Shown here piece after piece: positions 16,992 through 25,761 of a stretch of 64,000 nucleotides of DNA. The notes beneath the pieces were generated by a model. It made no database searches. It was not told where the DNA came from and saw nothing but the letters and a program-made list of their open reading frames with translations. This stretch comes from Actinoallomurus spadix. GTDB taxonomy: Bacteria; Actinomycetota; Actinomycetes; Streptosporangiales; Streptosporangiaceae. A program made the position numbers and the translations under genes. Every line of letters begins with the position of its first letter. The first letter of the stretch is position 1. The DNA is taken from NCBI RefSeq assembly GCF_024055725.1, contig NZ_JAMXMX010000011.1, positions 1 through 64,000 of the forward strand, written 5' to 3'.

Positions 16992-18038
16992 ATGCCAGCC
17001 GAAAGCGAACCGAAGCCTCTTTCCGAGATCGCGCAGGACATCGGGCTGACCATGTCCGATGTGGCGATCTTCTCCGGGCTCGACGAGAGCACGGTCTTCC
17101 GTCTGTGGGACAACGGCGACTGGCTGGATCGCGTCAGCGGCCGGTCGCTGCAGAGCCTGATGTCGTCAGTGCCCGGCATCGCCGAGTACGCGATGGCGCA
17201 TTCGCTGCTGAAGCGGCGTACCGCCCTCATCGCGAACCTCCAGGCCGAAGGGCTGTCCGTCGACCTGGACGCGCTGGAGAACTCGACGGTGGCGCGCCAG
17301 CTCCTGCTGAACGCCCTCGAGGCCGCGCTGTACATCGTCCGCGACGGCCCGAGCCAGAAGGTCTCCTCCTATATCGCCCGCTTCTGGGGCCGGGAGCAGG
17401 ATCGCGCACTGGAGGCGCTGTTCTCCGCCGAGCCGGGCCACGGCCTGCTGGGTGACCCGCGCAGGCTCGTCGAGGCGTCGATCGAGCTGGCCCCGCGGCT
17501 GAGCCGCAAGACCTACTCCTTCCACTCTCTGCTGACCCTCAACATCCTCACCCACCAGGTCAGCAAGGTCGCCGGCGCGCCGGACGCCGACCTGGCGCTG
17601 CAGCGGCCCGGCCGCCAGACCGCCCTGATGATGCGCGGGGTGGTCATGGGCGCGCTGATCAGCTCCAATGACCTGGACCTCGCCGAGAAGTACCGGCGGG
17701 AGCTGGACCGCACCCCGGTGTACGCCGCGCTGGAGGAATGGTCCTTCCCCACCTACATGCGGGACGGCCGGATCAGCTCCGACTTCACCCTGCCCGGCTC
17801 GCTGCTGCTGCGGAACACGGCGGCCGAGGTGCTGCGGGAGATCGAGACCTACAGCGACGCGTACCTGTACTACCTCGTGTCGACGTACCTTCCGCTCGCG
17901 CTGCGCCGCGACCCGACGTTCGGGCGGCGGATCGACGATCTGATCACGACAATCGAACAGCGCGCCGGCGACTGCCGGGACAAACGGGTCCGGGCCGCCT
18001 GCAACGCGCTGGTGCGGCAGCTGAAGGGCGTGGCCTGA
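16992..18038 (+). CDS. Hypothetical actinomycete protein with HTH-like N-terminus
   Basis: A 348-residue protein I cannot assign to a named family. Residues about 9-45 (LSEIAQDIGLTMSDVAIFSGLDESTVFRLW) read like a helix-turn-helix, and the rest is mostly helical with no membrane segment or catalytic motif. It could be a regulator with an all-helical sensor domain. ATG 16992 (or GTG 16989) lacks a strong ribosome site; the frame stays open upstream across the end of the DUF574 gene, but that part is shadow. The stop lies 20 bp before a methyltransferase gene, so the two are probably co-transcribed. Confidence 0.7.
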   Translation: MPAESEPKPLSEIAQDIGLTMSDVAIFSGLDESTVFRLWDNGDWLDRVSGRSLQSLMSSVPGIAEYAMAHSLLKRRTALIANLQAEGLSVDLDALENSTVARQLLLNALEAALYIVRDGPSQKVSSYIARFWGREQDRALEALFSAEPGHGLLGDPRRLVEASIELAPRLSRKTYSFHSLLTLNILTHQVSKVAGAPDADLALQRPGRQTALMMRGVVMGALISSNDLDLAEKYRRELDRTPVYAALEEWSFPTYMRDGRISSDFTLPGSLLLRNTAAEVLREIETYSDAYLYYLVSTYLPLALRRDPTFGRRIDDLITTIEQRAGDCRDKRVRAACNALVRQLKGVA

Positions 18039-18058
18039 CCATGCCGGAGGGGGGACAG

Positions 18059-18823
18059 ATGAGCCGGACGTACCAGGACGTCGCAGAACTCACCCGGGAG
18101 CGGTGGGAGGCGAACACCGGCTACTGGGTCAAGGTGATCCGGGAGAGCCGCGACCGGTACCGCACGGAACTGACCGACCGCGCCGTCCTCGACGCGATCG
18201 GCGACTGCGCGGGTCTGCGGGTCCTGGACGCGGGCTGCGGCGAGGGGTACCTCGCCCGCACCCTGGCGGCCCGCGGCGCCGAGGTCGTGGGTGTCGACGC
18301 CTGCCAGGGACTGATCGACGCCGCCGAGGGCGTGCCGTTCCAGGGGCCCGGCTCCGCCTCGTTCACCCGGGCGAGCGTCGACGCGCTGCCGCTGGAGGAC
18401 GACTCCCTCGACCTGGTGGTCTGCAACCACCTCTTCAGCCACCTGCACGACCCGTCGCGCGCGATCGACGAGTTCGGCCGGGTGCTGAAGAGCGGCGGGC
18501 GGCTGATCATCCTCACACTGCACCCCTGCTTCTACACCGGCAACGCCGAGCGCGGAGCGAGTACGAGCGTGCCGGCGGCGGAGTACTTCGCCGGCCGGGG
18601 CATCGACCAGCACTTCATGGTCGACGGGCTCCGCTCGCCCTCGAAGATCACCTCGTGGCTCCGCCCGCTGGAGTTCTACGCCACGACCCTCCGGGAGGCC
18701 GGGTTCGTCATCGCGGACCTGCGGGAGCCGCACCCGACGGACGAGCAGCTCCGGGACGACCCGTGGTGGCGCACGGGCTTCCCGACCGCGATCTTCATGC
18801 TCCTGGTGGCGGAGCGCCGCTGA
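18059..18823 (+). CDS. Class I SAM-dependent methyltransferase
   Basis: A 254-residue UbiE-like methyltransferase. The SAM motif I is LRVLDAGCGEGYLARTLAARG, followed by acidic VVGVDAC, the motif II-like ALPLEDDSLDLVVCNHLFSHL, and VLKSGGRLIILTLHPCF. The substrate is unknown. ATG 18059 is preceded by the strong site GGAGGGGGG; the in-frame ATG 18041 lies upstream of it and is less likely. It follows the HTH-like gene by 20 bp. Confidence 0.88.
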   Translation: MSRTYQDVAELTRERWEANTGYWVKVIRESRDRYRTELTDRAVLDAIGDCAGLRVLDAGCGEGYLARTLAARGAEVVGVDACQGLIDAAEGVPFQGPGSASFTRASVDALPLEDDSLDLVVCNHLFSHLHDPSRAIDEFGRVLKSGGRLIILTLHPCFYTGNAERGASTSVPAAEYFAGRGIDQHFMVDGLRSPSKITSWLRPLEFYATTLREAGFVIADLREPHPTDEQLRDDPWWRTGFPTAIFMLLVAERR

Positions 18824-19001
18824 CCCCGGATTGGCCGGTCTTTAATCAAAGCACCCGCTAAATCGGCATTTCAGGGGGTACGGCCGGAGTTTGTAGGCTC
18901 CTTTCCTTCTCTGGAGCGTCTCCGGCCGCCGGCCGACGAACCTGAGCCGCGGCCGACGCGGCGAACCTGCCGCGATCACGCCGGATCGGCAGGTGAACGA
19001 C

Positions 19002-19940
19002 ATGACTGATGAAGATCGGCGCAGAGCCGACCGCCTCGCCCGGGCGCTGGGAGTGGCCGGGCTCGGCCTGGGCATCGCACCACTGACCGCCACCGACGCC
19101 ATCAGCAGACTGTGCGGCGTGGACGACTCGGGAACGGCACGGACGATGCTGCGTCTGGCGGGCGTACGCGAGCTGGTGCACTCGGTGCTGCTGCTGGGCA
19201 GCCGCAGTCCCGCACCGCTCGTCTGGACCCGGGTCGTCGGCGACATGCTGGACCTGACCGCCCTCGGCCTGGCGGCCTCGAACCGTACTGGTCACCGGCG
19301 CACCCGGGTCCTCGCGGTGACCGCGGGAGTGGCCGCGATCACCGCGGCCGACGTGTACACCGCGCTGTGCGGCCTCCGGCGGCGTGCGCCGGAGCACGCC
19401 CGCGCCGGCACCGTGCACGCGACCATCACCGTCAACCGTCCGCGGGACGAGGTCTACCGCTTCTGGCACGACTTCGAGAACCTTCCCCAGTTCATGATCC
19501 ACCTCGACACGGTCCGGGACCTCGGCGACGGGCGTTCCCACTGGAGGGCCACGGGGCCGCTGGGCAGGACCCTCGAGTGGGAGGCGGAGATGATCGACGA
19601 CCGGCCGGACGAGCTGATCGCCTGGCACGCCACCCAGGGGATGATCGCCGGCAACAGCGGCGCGGTGCGTTTCACCGACGCCCCCGGCGACCGAGGCACG
19701 GAGGTGCGGGTGACCCTGCAGTACGCGCCGCGCGGCGGCGGGGCCGTGGCGGCGTTCACCCGTCTCCTGGGCGAGCACCCCGACCAGATGGTCCGCGACG
19801 ATCTGCGCAGGTTCAAGCAGGTCATGGAGACCGGCGAGGTCGTCCTCTCCGAGGGCATGCCGATGGGCACCCACGCCAAACGGCAACTGCGGCAGCGCGC
19901 GGCCCAGCCCATGTCGAGAGGAGGAGGAGGATTCCGATGA
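19002..19940 (+). CDS. SRPBCC (cyclase-like) protein with membrane N-terminus
   Basis: A 312-residue two-part protein. Residues 1-130 contain hydrophobic helices ([41 protein letters not shown]), suggesting membrane association. Residues about 140-285 form an SRPBCC/polyketide-cyclase-like domain starting [21 protein letters not shown]. Such domains bind hydrophobic ligands; no reaction is assigned. I chose ATG 19002 because AGGTG lies 6 bases upstream; GTG 18993 is the alternative. Its stop overlaps the start of the dehydrogenase gene (ATGA), so the two are translationally coupled. Confidence 0.82.
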   Translation: MTDEDRRRADRLARALGVAGLGLGIAPLTATDAISRLCGVDDSGTARTMLRLAGVRELVHSVLLLGSRSPAPLVWTRVVGDMLDLTALGLAASNRTGHRRTRVLAVTAGVAAITAADVYTALCGLRRRAPEHARAGTVHATITVNRPRDEVYRFWHDFENLPQFMIHLDTVRDLGDGRSHWRATGPLGRTLEWEAEMIDDRPDELIAWHATQGMIAGNSGAVRFTDAPGDRGTEVRVTLQYAPRGGGAVAAFTRLLGEHPDQMVRDDLRRFKQVMETGEVVLSEGMPMGTHAKRQLRQRAAQPMSRGGGGFR

Positions 19941-21106
19941 GAGCCACCTGCTGGATGGGCCGCGGCAAGGTCGAGGTCCGGGACGTCCCGGACCCGCAGA
20001 TCCTGAACAGCCACGACGCGATCGTGCGGGTCACCTCTACGGCGATCTGCGGCTCCGACCTGCACCTGTACGACGGCTTCATTCCGACGATGAAGAAGGG
20101 CGACGTCCTCGGTCACGAGTTCATGGGCGAGGTCGTGGAGGTCGGCCCGGAGGTCCACGACCTGCGGCCCGGGGACCGGGTCGTCGTCCCCTTCCCGATC
20201 TCCTGCGGAAGCTGCTGGGCCTGCGAGAACGAGCTCTTCTCGATCTGTGAGAACTCCAACCCCAACGCCGGGATCGCCGAGAAGCTCCTGGGGCACTCAC
20301 CGGCCGGCATCTACGGCTACAGCCACATGCTCGGCGGCTTCCCCGGCGGCCAGGCCGAGTACGCGCGGGTGCCGTTCGCCGACGTCAACCCGATCAAGAT
20401 CGAGGACGATCTGCCGGACGAGAAGGTGCTGTTCCTGTCCGACATCTTCCCGACCGGCTGGATCGGGGCGGAGATGGCCGACATCAAGGACGGTGACGTC
20501 GTCGCCGTGTGGGGCGCCGGCCCGGTCGGCCAGTTCGCGATCGCCAGCGCGTTCCTGATGGGCGCCGAACGCGTCATCGCGATCGACCGCTTCCCGTACC
20601 GCCTGCGCCGCGTCGAGCGGATGGGCGCCGACCCCCTCGACTACGAGGAGGCGATCGACGTCCCGGACGCACTGCGCGACATGACGGGCGGCCGCGGCCC
20701 GGACTGCTGCATCGACGCCGTCGGCCTCGAGGCGCACCACGCCACGCCGATGTACGCCTACGACCGGGCGAAGCAGGCGACCCGGCTGGAGACGGACCGG
20801 CCGTTCGTCCTCCGCGAGGCGATCATGTCCTGCCGCAACGGCGGAACCGTGTCGGTGGTCGGGGTGTACGGCGGGTTCGTCGACAAGTTCCCGATGGGCT
20901 CGCTCATGAACCGGTCCATCACCCTGCGGGGCGCGCAGTGCCACGTACAGAAGTACCTGCGGCCGCTGCTCGACCGGATCCGGAACGGCGACATCGATCC
21001 GAGCTTCGTCGTCAGCCACCACATGAGCCTGGACGACACTCCACGCGGCTACCGGCTCTTCCGCGACAAGCGGGAGGAGTGCAACAAGGTCGTCCTGCAT
21101 CCGTAG
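19937..21106 (+). CDS. Zinc-dependent alcohol/formaldehyde-type dehydrogenase
   Basis: A 389-residue medium-chain dehydrogenase. The catalytic zinc ligands are in [10 protein letters not shown] and GHEFMGEV; the structural zinc cysteines are [15 protein letters not shown]; the NAD-binding site is [17 protein letters not shown]. The length and the long loop ([19 protein letters not shown]) are like the glutathione-independent formaldehyde dehydrogenase-like branch. ATG 19937 overlaps the stop of the SRPBCC gene, with GGAGGAGG just upstream. The paired genes are common neighbours in actinomycetes, but the true substrate is not shown here. Confidence 0.9.
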   Translation: MRATCWMGRGKVEVRDVPDPQILNSHDAIVRVTSTAICGSDLHLYDGFIPTMKKGDVLGHEFMGEVVEVGPEVHDLRPGDRVVVPFPISCGSCWACENELFSICENSNPNAGIAEKLLGHSPAGIYGYSHMLGGFPGGQAEYARVPFADVNPIKIEDDLPDEKVLFLSDIFPTGWIGAEMADIKDGDVVAVWGAGPVGQFAIASAFLMGAERVIAIDRFPYRLRRVERMGADPLDYEEAIDVPDALRDMTGGRGPDCCIDAVGLEAHHATPMYAYDRAKQATRLETDRPFVLREAIMSCRNGGTVSVVGVYGGFVDKFPMGSLMNRSITLRGAQCHVQKYLRPLLDRIRNGDIDPSFVVSHHMSLDDTPRGYRLFRDKREECNKVVLHP

Positions 21107-21125
21107 CGCCCGGGCAGCCTGTTCC

Positions 21126-21154
21126 TTGCGCAAGATCACGCCCAGCGGCATACT
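21126..21154 (+). promoter_or_regulatory. Promoter of the WXG-kinase gene
   Basis: TTGCGC (21126-21131), a 17-base spacer, then CATACT (21149-21154), giving a transcription start about 15 bases before GTG 21176. There is no good ribosome site, so the leader is very short. Confidence 0.5.
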
Positions 21155-21175
21155 CCCTTCGTAACCCTGCCCGAA

Positions 21176-23758
21176 GTGAGCAGACATGTCCCATCCGCCG
21201 TTCGTCGGCCCCAGCGGAGGGTCGACGCCACCGGTGATCGAGTGCCCTCGGACCCCCTGACCCGAAGCACCGCGTCCTGGGACCACGTCAAAGCCAGGCA
21301 CACGGGCTGGGCGGTGGCCGGCCGGGGGGTTCAAGAGGCCGCAGATCTTCTGGCCCACGGCCCCCACGGGGCGGACGCCTTCTGCCGGGGGGTGGGAGGC
21401 GAACGCTGGTTCGGAACCGACGATCTCGGGCGGGCGCTGTTCGAGGGCGATCGCCCGCACGGGCATCCCGGCTTCGTCGGGTTGCGCGACGCTCTGCTCA
21501 CGGAGCTGGAACCAGCGGTCAACCGGTTGCGGCTCATGGCGGCGGCGCTCGCAGGCGCGGGCGAGCACTATCACACGACGGAGCAGGCGCTCGCCGGCGA
21601 ACTCCGCCGCCTGCTGGGCGCACGGCCTCCGGGAACGCGATCACCGGGCAGGGCACGGCCGCCCGAGCCGTACCGGCTCCCGCACCCTTCCGATGGGCTC
21701 CCCGCTTCGGCGCCCCCGCCGGACGCGTGGGTCCGGGCGGAGACCGTCCTCGGGTGGCTCGGCGTACCGTGCCAGTGGCCGAGCGGCGACCCTGACGGAT
21801 TGCGGCGGCTCGGAGCCGCCGCGGAGTCGCTGAAGAAGGTGATCGAGGACGTCGCCGCCCAGGTCGTCCACGAGGCCGGGCGGATCACGAGTAGTGGACA
21901 TGGTCCGGCGACCGAGTTGGTCGGCCGCGTCGCCCGTGCGGTCAGCCGCAACGAGCTTCCGTCCCTGATGAAGCGCTGCGACGACCTGGCGCGTTACTGC
22001 CGGCACTCCGCCTCCGCGGTCGTCAGGGCCCGATGGGAGTGCTGCGTCACCGCGGCGTTCGTGATGGCGGTGATGGCGCTCGCGGTGCCGCTCGGAGGAT
22101 GGGCCGAGGGCCTGGCGGCATCGATGATCAAACTTCGCGGGTCGGCGCTCCGGCTCGCGCTACTGATGATCAAAGATGCGGTCCTGGGGATGCTGTTCAC
22201 CGGCGGGACCGACGGGATCGACCAGGCGTTCCGAGGGCAGTTCGACGTAGGCGAGCTGCTCGGGCGGGTGACGGAGGGGGCCCTGACCGGTGCGCTGATG
22301 GGCGGCGGGCGCGCCGGCCTTCCCATGGCCGCCGAACGGACCACGGCTCTCGCCGCGCTCGCCCGATGGAGCGAGGCACCCGGTGTCCGGGGTGTCGGGA
22401 CCCGCTACGTGCTCGGCGGGAGCATCGGCACCGGCGCGATATGGACCGCCGGTGGGCTGACCGGTCACGGATGGAGTCTCGACGAGTTGGAGCATGCGGC
22501 CGAGGCCGGTTTCGGCATGGCCCTCACCGGCACCGGCGCCGAGGTGTTCGGGACGGCTCGGCAACGGTTCCGATCCCGTCGGCACATCGATGTTCCGCAC
22601 GATCCCGCCGGCGGGTCGCCCGTCGTTCGGTACGACCGGTTCCCGCCGGGTCTTCGCGACGTGCGGATGGAGGGGACCTCGCTCGCCACCTTCACCCGAC
22701 TCGCCGACAGAGCAGAAGATCATGCCGCTATAAGGGACATGAGGCAATTGCTGAAGGCCGACCCGCATCTGCCGGAGCGGCTCATCGCGATCGCAGCGGA
22801 CTCCCCGGGCCTCGCCGGGAATTACCACCACAACGTGCGCTTCGGGAACTTGATGATGCGTCTCCCGCTTCATGAGGCGGGACAGATGGACGTGCGGATC
22901 CTCCGTGAGAGCGAGGTGCTCCACGCCATCGAACCGCATCTCGGCGACCGGGCCTCCCGCCTGATCTACGACGGGCGCAATGGCCTCGCCCTGCACTCGT
23001 TCGTGGAGGGACGGGTGCTACGCGATGTCGCTCCTCCGGGCACGCCCGTACCCGCGTTCGTACGGTCCGAGGTGGTGGAGGTTTTCGATCGGCTGACCCG
23101 CATCCCATGGCGGCATCTCCCGCTGCCCGAACACTGGCCGCCCGACGGCGACACGGTGGCCGTCGGCCGGGAGATGGCGGCGCACACGGCGCACGTCCAT
23201 GAGTCGGTGCGTCGCCGCTTCGCCCCGGTCTTCGACGCGCTCCGCGTTCCGGCGGAGCCGCTGGCGCCGATCTTCGATCTCTTCGACACGCTGACGGCTC
23301 GACCGGCCGTCCTTCTCCACGGCGACCTCCACCGGGGGAACATCATCCTGGCCGACCGACCGGTACGGACCGGCGGCCGGGCGGTTGTGATCGACTGGGA
23401 ACTCGCGCTGGTGGGCGACCCGCTCTTCGACCTCGCGAACCACTTCCACCTGATGCGTTACGTCGAACAGGACCGTGCGGCCGTCCTGCGGGACTGGCTC
23501 GACAGGATGCCCCCGGAGTTCACCCGCGGGTGGGAGGCGGACCTGGCGGTCTACCGCCGCTTCCTGGAGGTCAAGTCGGCGATCGTGGACATCACCCGCC
23601 TCAGGGAGAAGGCCGAGCGCGGACTCGTCCGCGTCGATGGGGGATCTCCCGAGGTGATCGGCCTCACCCGCACGCTGAACGCCGCCGGGCGTGTCTGGGG
23701 GTGGCGGGAACCGCTCACTCCCGGGGACGTGGCGTGGGCCTTGAGCGAGCCTGGATAG
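21176..23758 (+). CDS. WXG100-like region fused to APH-type kinase
   Basis: An unusual 860-residue protein. Residues about 35-145 resemble a WXG100/EspC-type helical hairpin (GERWFGTDDLG, then AGEHYHTTEQALA). Residues about 183-310 resemble the WXG100-like region found before toxins in large type VII effectors (WLGVPCQWPSGDPDGLRRLG ending in a hydrophobic helix, AAFVMAVMALAVPL). After a Gly-rich region, residues about 545-860 form an aminoglycoside/choline-kinase-like domain with Brenner's motif HGDLHRGNI (715-723) and metal site IDWE (739-742), both intact. I infer a type VII-linked effector or a self-resistance-like kinase. No ESX genes or immunity-sized partner lie next to it. GTG 21176 is likely; GTG 21242 is possible. 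Confidence 0.75.
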   Translation: MSRHVPSAVRRPQRRVDATGDRVPSDPLTRSTASWDHVKARHTGWAVAGRGVQEAADLLAHGPHGADAFCRGVGGERWFGTDDLGRALFEGDRPHGHPGFVGLRDALLTELEPAVNRLRLMAAALAGAGEHYHTTEQALAGELRRLLGARPPGTRSPGRARPPEPYRLPHPSDGLPASAPPPDAWVRAETVLGWLGVPCQWPSGDPDGLRRLGAAAESLKKVIEDVAAQVVHEAGRITSSGHGPATELVGRVARAVSRNELPSLMKRCDDLARYCRHSASAVVRARWECCVTAAFVMAVMALAVPLGGWAEGLAASMIKLRGSALRLALLMIKDAVLGMLFTGGTDGIDQAFRGQFDVGELLGRVTEGALTGALMGGGRAGLPMAAERTTALAALARWSEAPGVRGVGTRYVLGGSIGTGAIWTAGGLTGHGWSLDELEHAAEAGFGMALTGTGAEVFGTARQRFRSRRHIDVPHDPAGGSPVVRYDRFPPGLRDVRMEGTSLATFTRLADRAEDHAAIRDMRQLLKADPHLPERLIAIAADSPGLAGNYHHNVRFGNLMMRLPLHEAGQMDVRILRESEVLHAIEPHLGDRASRLIYDGRNGLALHSFVEGRVLRDVAPPGTPVPAFVRSEVVEVFDRLTRIPWRHLPLPEHWPPDGDTVAVGREMAAHTAHVHESVRRRFAPVFDALRVPAEPLAPIFDLFDTLTARPAVLLHGDLHRGNIILADRPVRTGGRAVVIDWELALVGDPLFDLANHFHLMRYVEQDRAAVLRDWLDRMPPEFTRGWEADLAVYRRFLEVKSAIVDITRLREKAERGLVRVDGGSPEVIGLTRTLNAAGRVWGWREPLTPGDVAWALSEPG

Positions 23759-23834
23759 GCAGGGGACGAGACGGGCCCTCGGTGGGCACCCGCACGCCGG
23801 TCTCACCGCCGGTCAGGGCGACGTGCCGCCCGGG

Positions 23835-24404
23835 TCACCGGGCCGGAGCGATGCGCAGGACCGCCTTGCCGTCGGCGATCGCGACCAGTGTGATCGCGAG
23901 GCCGTTCATGACGGAAGTCGCGCCGGCGCTCCCGCCCAGTCCGACGGTGAGGGACGTGCCGGGGGCGGTCCCCCGCAGGGTGATGTCGTCGCCGGCGATG
24001 GCGGTCACCCGCAGCTCGGTCACGCCGAGCCGGGCCGGCACCGGAATACGGTCGCGCGCGGACACCTGGACCTCGCACCGCCCGTCCCGGCAGGCCCCGA
24101 GATCGGTGCCGTTCGCCGCGCGGGGCAACCGCGCGCCGGATCCCGCCGAGGTCCGTGGCACCGGCCACGGCGGCACCGCGGGCCCGGTCGGCGGTACGGG
24201 AACTCCCGTGGGCGGTACTCCGGTCGGCGGCGTGGGCCCGGCCGTCGGCATCGCCGGTGGGGCCGCCGGGGACGTCCGGAACGTGGGCACGCCGCCCTTC
24301 GCGCCGGGCGGCGGAACCGTACCCGACCCGCCGCCACCGCCTCCACAGCCCGCGGCGGCGAGCACGAAGCCCACCACGAGCACCGTACGCCCGATCCCGC
24401 CCAT
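23835..24404 (-). CDS. Lipoprotein, hypothetical
   Basis: A 189-residue predicted lipoprotein: MGGIGRTVLVVGFVLAAAGC gives a signal peptide with the lipobox LAAAGC, then a poly-Gly stretch and a Pro/Thr/Val-rich spacer (repeats of PPTG-V). The C-terminal globular part of about 85 residues (VQVSARDRIPVPARLGVTEL to the end) has no recognised family. It is probably anchored on the outer face of the membrane. ATG 24404 has GGGGGAGGG upstream; the frame upstream to 24545 is Arg-rich shadow. It is divergent from the RDD gene and convergent with the WXG-kinase gene, 76 bp from its stop. Confidence 0.78.
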   Translation of the reverse strand: MGGIGRTVLVVGFVLAAAGCGGGGGGSGTVPPPGAKGGVPTFRTSPAAPPAMPTAGPTPPTGVPPTGVPVPPTGPAVPPWPVPRTSAGSGARLPRAANGTDLGACRDGRCEVQVSARDRIPVPARLGVTELRVTAIAGDDITLRGTAPGTSLTVGLGGSAGATSVMNGLAITLVAIADGKAVLRIAPAR

Positions 24405-24529
24405 TGCCGCCCTCCCCCTGCGCCTCCGCCGCTCGCATCCGATCCCTACCCGGAGTGACGAGTCGCTCACCCGGCGCCTTCGGAGCGCCACTCGGATTGG
24501 CCGGGTCCGGTCGCCCCTGACCCGAGCGC

Positions 24530-24558
24530 CTGACAGGAGCGTCACCGGTCCCTACACT
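24530..24558 (+). promoter_or_regulatory. Promoter for a leaderless RDD gene
   Basis: CTGACA (24530-24535), exactly 17 bases, then TACACT (24553-24558). The GTG start at 24567 lies 8 bases after the -10 box, so the mRNA is probably leaderless. Confidence 0.65.
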
Positions 24559-24566
24559 CCGGCCAC

Positions 24567-25649
24567 GTGTACGCCGCTCCCCCGCCTCCGCCGTCCCCAT
24601 ACCCCGTTCCGCCGCCGCCTGCCGGGTCGCCGCCGGCCGACGGCACCGCCCCGCGCGTACGGCGGCTGACCGCCTGGGGCGTCGACACGCTGCTGCTGTG
24701 GGGCGCCGCCGTGCTGCTCGCCGTCATGACGTGGGGCCGGCTGCACGGTCAGCTGGTGGACGACCTGCCGTCCAAGGCCCTGGGCGCGGCCGGTGGCCTG
24801 CTGCTGTCCGGCGGGGACGTCGGCAAGGCCGCCACCGACGTCGGGACCGGGCTGTGGGACACGTTCGTCTCCGACGTCGTGCAGGCCCTCGTCCTGCTCG
24901 TCGCGATTCAACTGCTCTACCAGTTCGCCACGCACGCCTGGCTGGGCCGCACCCTCGGCAAGGCGACGATGGACCTGCGCGTCCGGCCGGTCTCCGGTGA
25001 CGACCGCGGGCCAGGCATGGCGCGTGCCTTCCGCCGCGCTCTGATCACCACCGCCGGCGGGACCGGGCTGTACTGCCTCGCGTGGATCCTCCTCCTGGAG
25101 GGCCTGTTCCTGCTCGCGCTGGCGACCTGGATGCTCGCCGTCGCCGTCTTCGCGGCCACCAGCCTCCCCGCGCTGTTCGGCGGCCGCCGCCGCACGCTCG
25201 CCGACCTGCTCGCCGGAACCACCGTCGTCCGCGCCCGTACGTACGAGCGCGTCGCGGCGACCGCCCGGCAGGGCGCGGCACTGGCCCGGGACGGCGCCCA
25301 GGCGGCGGGACAGGCCGCCCGGGACACGGCGCGCGAGCAGGCCGCCCGCCTCGCGCAGGCCGACCACGTGCGGCGCGCGCTGGACTCGGAGCGCGCCGAC
25401 CAGGTGCGGGGCATGGGCAGGCGGCTGGGCGGCCGGCTCAGGGACACCTACCGGGACCGCGCGCCCGGCCGCCCTCCGCAGGAGGCCCCGCCGCTCCCGC
25501 CGCCCGGCGCTCCGGCCCTGCCACCACCGCGCCCGCGCTACGACCCGCTCCAGGGCTCCTACGACCGACAGGCGCCGCAGGCGCCGTACGTCCCGCGCCA
25601 GGCGCCGCCTCCGGTCCCGGAGCACCGGCCCCAGGCGGACGATCACTGA
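24567..25649 (+). CDS. RDD-family membrane protein
   Basis: A 360-residue membrane protein with a Pro-rich cytoplasmic N-terminus (residues 1-28), an RDD domain (about 29-215) and a long Ala/Arg/Gln-rich helical then Pro-rich tail (220-360). The RDD pattern is partly relaxed: VRRLTAWGVDTLLLW, then LGRTLGKATMDLRVRP, then RRTLADLLAGTTVV. Three to four membrane helices are visible. Some RDD proteins have been linked to ion transport or stress, but its role here is unknown. GTG 24567 appears leaderless. It ends just before a bidirectional terminator. Confidence 0.85.
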   Translation: MYAAPPPPPSPYPVPPPPAGSPPADGTAPRVRRLTAWGVDTLLLWGAAVLLAVMTWGRLHGQLVDDLPSKALGAAGGLLLSGGDVGKAATDVGTGLWDTFVSDVVQALVLLVAIQLLYQFATHAWLGRTLGKATMDLRVRPVSGDDRGPGMARAFRRALITTAGGTGLYCLAWILLLEGLFLLALATWMLAVAVFAATSLPALFGGRRRTLADLLAGTTVVRARTYERVAATARQGAALARDGAQAAGQAARDTAREQAARLAQADHVRRALDSERADQVRGMGRRLGGRLRDTYRDRAPGRPPQEAPPLPPPGAPALPPPRPRYDPLQGSYDRQAPQAPYVPRQAPPPVPEHRPQADDH

Positions 25650-25691
25650 TTCGTCGAGTGGTCCGGCGTTTCCGCCCCCGAACACTCGCAA

Positions 25692-25738
25692 GGTCACTGG
25701 CGAACACTGCGCCCTATCGGCAGCATCCGCCAGTGATC
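25692..25738. terminator. Bidirectional terminator hairpin
   Basis: GGTCACTGGCG (25692-25702) pairs with CGCCAGTGATC (25728-25738) with one G-U or A-C pair, and a short inner CTGC/GCAG stem lies inside the loop. It lies between the convergent RDD gene and the acyl-CoA dehydrogenase gene. Confidence 0.65.
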
Positions 25739-25761
25739 ATGGCCCGGGTTCTCTCGCGGGG

